Below are positions 61,928 through 64,000 of a stretch of 64,000 nt of DNA, in pieces. How positions within the stretch are numbered: position 1 is the stretch's first letter; the number at the start of each line of letters is the position of its first letter. The position numbers and the translations under genes are program-made. Source of the DNA: a virus. Below the pieces are notes generated by a model. The model was not told the DNA's origin, did not search any database, and worked only from the letters and a program-made list of their open reading frames with translations. The stretch spans positions 24,935 to 88,934 of IMG/VR virus record IMGVR_UViG_3300041809_000801. The stretch is one strand, 5' to 3'.

Positions 61928-62065
61928 GGTATAGTTGACGAGTTGAGGTTCGGTGGTGTGACGTGGGTTCGGATTAGCCTCCTCTCCACAGAAGTGCTCA
62001 TACCACGCCGTGTAGCGCGGCCACTGCCAGCCTCACAGAGTTTTCCACAGATTTTTTGAAATGAG

Positions 62066-62095
62066 TGGACAAAAAGACCAGAATCCGTGTATTAT
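62066..62095 (+). promoter_or_regulatory. Sigma70-like promoter of the small RNA
   Basis: TGGACA (62066-62071), an 18-base spacer containing CCAGAATCCGTG, and TATTAT (62090-62095). A start near 62102 would give a transcript that begins just before the long closing stem of the small RNA. Confidence 0.55.
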
Positions 62096-62101
62096 GGATT
62101 T

Positions 62102-62241
62102 ACGTTCTTGAATAGGAAAGCAACTGGCGGGTCACTCGGGGGGTAGTAGGGGAGCCACATCGCTTGCGATTGGAACAACTCCAGCCGAAGCCCAACATGA
62201 AGGCGGGTACTCCGTTTCCGTAGTTGCTTTCCTCCTTTTTC
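62102..62241 (+). ncRNA. Structured small RNA of unknown class with U-tract end
   Basis: AGGAAAGCAACT (62114-62125) pairs perfectly over 12 bp with AGTTGCTTTCCT (62222-62233), followed by a run of five T (62236-62240). Inside, GGAG/CTCC encloses a hairpin (ATCGC-TT-GCGAT), and the motif GGCGGGT occurs twice. The promoter lies immediately upstream. There is no credible coding frame across it. It matches no RNA class that I recognise (not tRNA, tmRNA or RNase P). Confidence 0.62.
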
Positions 62242-62331
62242 TAAGCTGTTGCGAAAATAATCGCCAGTGAATGAAAAAGTCCTTGCAATTTTCCAACTTT
62301 TGGAGTATTAAGTAAGAGAGTGAACAAAACC

Positions 62332-62454
62332 ATGACTATCCAGACCAACATCTCGACCTCCACCGTAGCGGCAGTAGCCGTCGTGGGCGTCGTCGCAGCC
62401 GCTGAAGCCGGTTGCGCGGGAGAGGATACCATGCCTCTGGAGGTCCAAGGATAA
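62332..62454 (+). CDS. 40-residue possible membrane peptide
   Basis: ATG at 62332 to TAA at 62452-62454. Residues 12-25 are hydrophobic (VAAVAVVGVVAAAE) and the tail is polar (CAGEDTMPLEVQG). AAGAGAG lies about 11 bases before the ATG, which is only moderate. A 9-bp helix (GCCTCTGGA with TCCAGAGGC) spans its end and the following bases, so this could instead be a structured RNA ending at the terminator. A lone small peptide gene ahead of the tRNAs is possible. Confidence 0.4.
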   Translation: MTIQTNISTSTVAAVAVVGVVAAAEAGCAGEDTMPLEVQG

Positions 62455-62482
62455 GCGAAAGCGAAATCCGAACTTTCCAGAG

Positions 62483-62513
62483 GCCAGCCGAAAAAGGCTG
62501 GCTTTTGATTTTT
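62483..62513 (+). terminator. Rho-independent terminator
   Basis: GCCAGCC (62483-62489) and GGCTGGC (62496-62502) form a perfect 7-bp stem with a 6-base loop, followed by TTTTGATTTTT. It ends the transcript carrying the 40-residue frame just before the tRNA genes. Confidence 0.85.
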
Positions 62514-62532
62514 GTAGCAAACAATTTGTTGT

Positions 62533-62610
62533 GCTCCGGTGGTGTGAGTGGCCTATACCGCCTCCCCTACAAGGAGGATTTCACAGGTTCGAATCCTGTC
62601 TGGAGCACCA
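62533..62610 (+). tRNA. tRNA-Val (TAC)
   Basis: Acceptor stem GCTCCGG/CTGGAGC, anticodon stem CCTCC/GGAGG, loop CCTACAA with anticodon TAC, T stem ACAGG/CCTGT with loop TTCGAAT, encoded CCA. The base before the anticodon is C rather than the near-universal T33, and only one base separates the acceptor and D stems, so it is a slightly odd tRNA. Confidence 0.72.
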
Positions 62611-62612
62611 AT

Positions 62613-62688
62613 GCGGGAGTAGCTCAGTTGGTAGAGCGCAACCTTGCCAAGGTTGAGGTCGCGGGTTCGAATCCCACATCCCGCTCCA
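62613..62688 (+). tRNA. tRNA-Gly (GCC)
   Basis: Acceptor GCGGGA/TCCCGC (one mismatch at base 7), D arm AGCTCAGTTGGTAGAGC, anticodon stem CAACC/GGTTG with loop TTGCCAA, T loop TTCGAAT, encoded CCA. A normal canonical tRNA two bases after tRNA-Val. Confidence 0.92.
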
Positions 62689-62703
62689 AGTTTCGGTATT
62701 AAG

Positions 62704-63312
62704 TTAGTGGGCTCGTCGTTCAGCGGGAGGACTACACGCTTGCACCGTGCCAACGAGAGTTCGAATCTCTCCGGGTCCACCAGATTTTAGATTTGTGTAC
62801 ATGCCATCATGGGCTGTGTAGTGTTCCTCTTCATGACAGGTTGGACACAGAATTTCAAGGTTTTCGGGTTTACCATTTTTTCGGTTACGGTCGATATGGT
62901 GTACTCGTAAAACAGGGATGTGGCGGTTGTAGCCACATCTGTTGCATCGGGCAGGATGGTGTCTAAATGCGATTTTTCTGTATTTAAGTTCTGACGTTCC
63001 ATAATGTTCAGGCTGAATCGCAGAGCAGTTACCGTCATCAATGCTTTGGGCTTTATTTTTACAGACGCGAGAGCAGAAACGCAGACCGCTCTTGGATTTT
63101 TTCAGATTGCTTTTGAACTTCTTGAAGGTAGTCTTGCAATAAACACAGGTTACTTCCACTGATTCACGACCCGGTTGGGCACAGGTCAGGGAACAAAATT
63201 TAAGCTTGTTGTGGGTGGAGCCATAGTAAGGTTCCTTGCAGTTTTCACAGTAACGCAAGTAAAGTCGGCGTTTCTTGCCATCTTTACATTTGGAGATAAT
63301 CTCCTTCTCCAT
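62704..63312 (-). CDS. HNH homing endonuclease with zinc-ribbon region
   Basis: A 202-residue protein; the ATG at 63312 with GAGG about 8 bases before is preferred, since the frame before it runs through rnpB. Cysteine pairs (CENCKEPYYG, CSLTC, CVYCKTT, CSRVC) form several zinc ribbons before the HNH core VLRVHHIDRNRKNG...LEILCPTCHEEEH (about residues 135-165). The last 28 residues are read from the antisense strand of tRNA-Ala, and the stop lies just beyond the tRNA. It is a free-standing homing nuclease placed between tRNA-Ala and rnpB. Confidence 0.82.
   Translation of the reverse strand: MEKEIISKCKDGKKRRLYLRYCENCKEPYYGSTHNKLKFCSLTCAQPGRESVEVTCVYCKTTFKKFKSNLKKSKSGLRFCSRVCKNKAQSIDDGNCSAIQPEHYGTSELKYRKIAFRHHPARCNRCGYNRHIPVLRVHHIDRNRKNGKPENLEILCPTCHEEEHYTAHDGMYTNLKSGGPGEIRTLVGTVQACSPPAERRAH
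62709..62782 (+). tRNA. tRNA-Ala (TGC)
   Basis: Acceptor GGGCTCG/CGGGTCC (one G-T pair), anticodon stem CACG/CGTG with loop CTTGCAC and anticodon TGC, T stem GAGAG/CTCTC with loop TTCGAAT, encoded CCA. It is overlapped on the opposite strand by the end of the HNH gene. Confidence 0.88.
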
Positions 63313-63377
63313 GGTGTGTGCCTCGCTTATGTAAGATAGGTACTCACTAAGGGGTTTGATATTTGACAATTTTAGTT

Positions 63378-63706
63378 TGCACTGGAACTGGACAATCGCG
63401 ACGTGGCGCAATACCACTTCGAGGAAGTTCGGGACTCCATAGGACAGCATGTAGGGTAACGCCCTAGCAGTTGGCGGCTTAACCGCCGTCGATTGACGAT
63501 TAGAGCAACAGAGACGAGCCGATTTAATTCGGGTGAAACGGGCAATCTCCATGTGGAGCAATTCCAAATAGGCCGTGAGACTTGTGTCCGAGTCGTTATC
63601 AAGCGGCGGGTTGGGAGCTAGAGCCAGACGGTAACGGCTGGCCGAGACGAATGATTGTGCATGAGGGAAACCTCAAGACAGAATCCCGGCTATAGGTTCC
63701 AGTGCA
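63378..63706 (+). ncRNA. rnpB: RNase P RNA (catalytic subunit)
   Basis: The ribozyme that cuts 5' leaders from pre-tRNAs. P1 is TGCACTGGAAC (63378-63388) with GTTCCAGTGCA (63696-63706), 11 perfect pairs at the two ends. The 5' P4 strand region is GAGGAAGTTCGGGACTCC (from 63420), followed by ATAGGACAG and GGGTAACGCCC. AGAGCAACAGAGACGA, GGGTGAAACGGG and GGAGCAATTCCAAATAGG match the conserved core. AGCCAG...GGCTGGCCGAGACGAATGATTG and the 3' P4 strand ACAGAATCCCGGC (near 63678) match bacterial type A RNAs. The region equivalent to P13/P14 is missing, giving about 330 bases. It lies among phage tRNA genes. No RnpA protein gene is seen, so the host protein is presumably borrowed. Confidence 0.93.
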
Positions 63707-63781
63707 TTAAGCGGGGTGACACCTTCCATGGCGAAAGCCAAAAGTGGTGTGGCACAACGGAGAGGACGTTGAGATTTTTGA

Positions 63782-63855
63782 GCGAGGTTGGTATATGGGT
63801 TGTGCCCAGTCCTTCCAAGTCTGAGAAAGGGGTTCGAGTCCCCTACCTCGCTCCA
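63782..63855 (+). tRNA. tRNA-Gly (TCC)
   Basis: Acceptor GCGAGGT/ACCTCGC, anticodon stem CAGTC/GTCTG with one T-T mismatch, loop CTTCCAA with anticodon TCC, T stem GGGG/CCCC with loop TTCGAGT, encoded CCA. It lies 75 bases after the end of rnpB. Confidence 0.85.
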
Positions 63856-63979
63856 AGCTTAGGTGCCGTGTTCACCACCGTCTAGTAGCTTCGCTGTGGT
63901 GGCGAAGTGAAAAACGGGGGCGGAAGCGGCTCCGGTGGAGGGTGGGCTTAACCAGCCCACCAACCCGAACGGTGTTATA
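63856..63979 (+). other. Structured, non-coding stretch between tRNA genes
   Basis: No coding frame or tRNA can be supported. It contains a 6-bp hairpin CTTCGC/GCGAAG (63889-63907), a GC-rich middle, and a perfect 8-bp hairpin GGTGGGCT-TAACC-AGCCCACC (63941-63961). It may be a small RNA or a processing spacer. Confidence 0.4.
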
Positions 63980-64000
63980 GGCGCGGTACCCAAGTGGTAA
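63980..64000 (+). tRNA. Start of a further tRNA (cut by window end)
   Basis: GGCGCGG followed by TACCCAAGTGGTAA has the form of an acceptor arm and D arm of a class II or Tyr/Leu/Ser-type tRNA. The anticodon is outside the window. Confidence 0.6.

Noticed and set aside
62041-62052. TTTTCCACA as a DnaA box or replication origin
   Set aside because: It is a single near-match (one base off) with no clustered copies, and the site lies inside the small-RNA upstream region.
61928-62101. A gene in the 174 bases before the small RNA
   Set aside because: No frame with a start, ribosome-binding site and plausible product was found.
63363-63368. TTGACA as the -35 of the rnpB promoter
   Set aside because: A start from it would fall inside the RNA about 20 bases after the P1 5' end, and no -10 lies at the right place. 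The RNA may be processed from a longer tRNA transcript.
63313-63567. Extended N-terminus of the HNH protein
   Set aside because: It is read from the antisense strand of rnpB and has no ribosome-binding site; the ATG at 63312 has one.
63708-63781. GC-rich hairpins after rnpB (ACACC...GGTGT with a GAAA-loop stem) as another tRNA
   Set aside because: There is no T-loop, anticodon arm or CCA end; it is more likely a spacer or RNase P 3' flank.
1-64000. Lysogeny module, CRISPR array or insertion sequence
   Set aside because: No integrase, repressor, excisionase, direct-repeat/spacer array or transposase was seen. The mobile genes present are homing endonucleases only.

Overview
The window is a stretch of a large, strictly lytic-looking tailed phage genome. 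It is densely coded, genes abut or overlap by 1-4 bases (TAATG, TGATG, GTGA junctions), and almost everything recognisable is virion, lysis, replication or nucleotide-metabolism machinery. There is no rRNA, integrase, host housekeeping operon or CRISPR array. A contractile-tail (myovirus-type) particle is indicated by a gpJ-like baseplate wedge protein, a gp25-like protein, a gpV-like spike, a hub protein and a 1,103-residue tape measure. Base composition is near 50 % GC and the host cannot be named. The B12-dependent (class II) ribonucleotide reductase implies that the host makes or imports cobalamin. Capsid, terminase and sheath genes are outside the window, so the whole genome is clearly bigger than 64 kb.

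Layout. Bases 1-5,034 (minus): a ParB-fold/methyltransferase fusion, an AdoMet-decarboxylase-like protein, a zinc-ribbon protein and a collagen-like fibre protein. 5,147-8,277: a small membrane protein (plus), a Dps ferritin and small unknowns (minus), and a GIY-YIG homing endonuclease. 8,280-31,475 (minus): a Nudix-containing fusion, then the distal tail and baseplate genes, including gpI-, gpJ- and gp25-like proteins and very large Ig-like and beta-helix adhesins. 31,947-34,265 (plus): a PPLS-repeat protein, a zinc protein and the endolysin. 34,268-53,516 (minus): small genes, a 3D/RlpA-like wall enzyme, baseplate hub and spike, lytic-transglycosylase baseplate protein, tape measure and tail-assembly proteins. 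53,694-60,154 (plus): DnaB-like helicase, DUF1376 replication protein, class II ribonucleotide reductase flanked by two GIY-YIG genes, and small unknowns. 60,151-60,947 (minus): a small unknown and endonuclease VII. 61,096-61,927 (plus): a zinc metalloprotease-like protein and a small unknown. 61,928-64,000: an RNA-rich segment.

The most striking part is the right end. It holds four complete tRNA genes with encoded CCA and the 5' part of a fifth, a promoter- and U-tract-bounded small RNA of unknown type, and a nearly complete bacterial RNase P RNA (rnpB) at about 63,378-63,706. That RNA has a perfect 11-bp P1 helix, the universal P4 strands and the conserved loop sequences. A phage that carries its own RNase P ribozyme among its tRNA genes could control maturation of its own tRNAs. 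An HNH endonuclease gene is wedged between tRNA-Ala and rnpB.

Regulation visible in the sequence: two plus-strand genes share a phage-like promoter (AAAACTAGCCA, 16 bases, GGTATACTA), some genes appear leaderless, and at least four genes (endolysin, two GIY-YIG endonucleases, one small unknown) have hairpins that bury their Shine-Dalgarno sequence. This resembles the delayed-translation hairpins known for the T4 lysozyme and T4 homing endonucleases.
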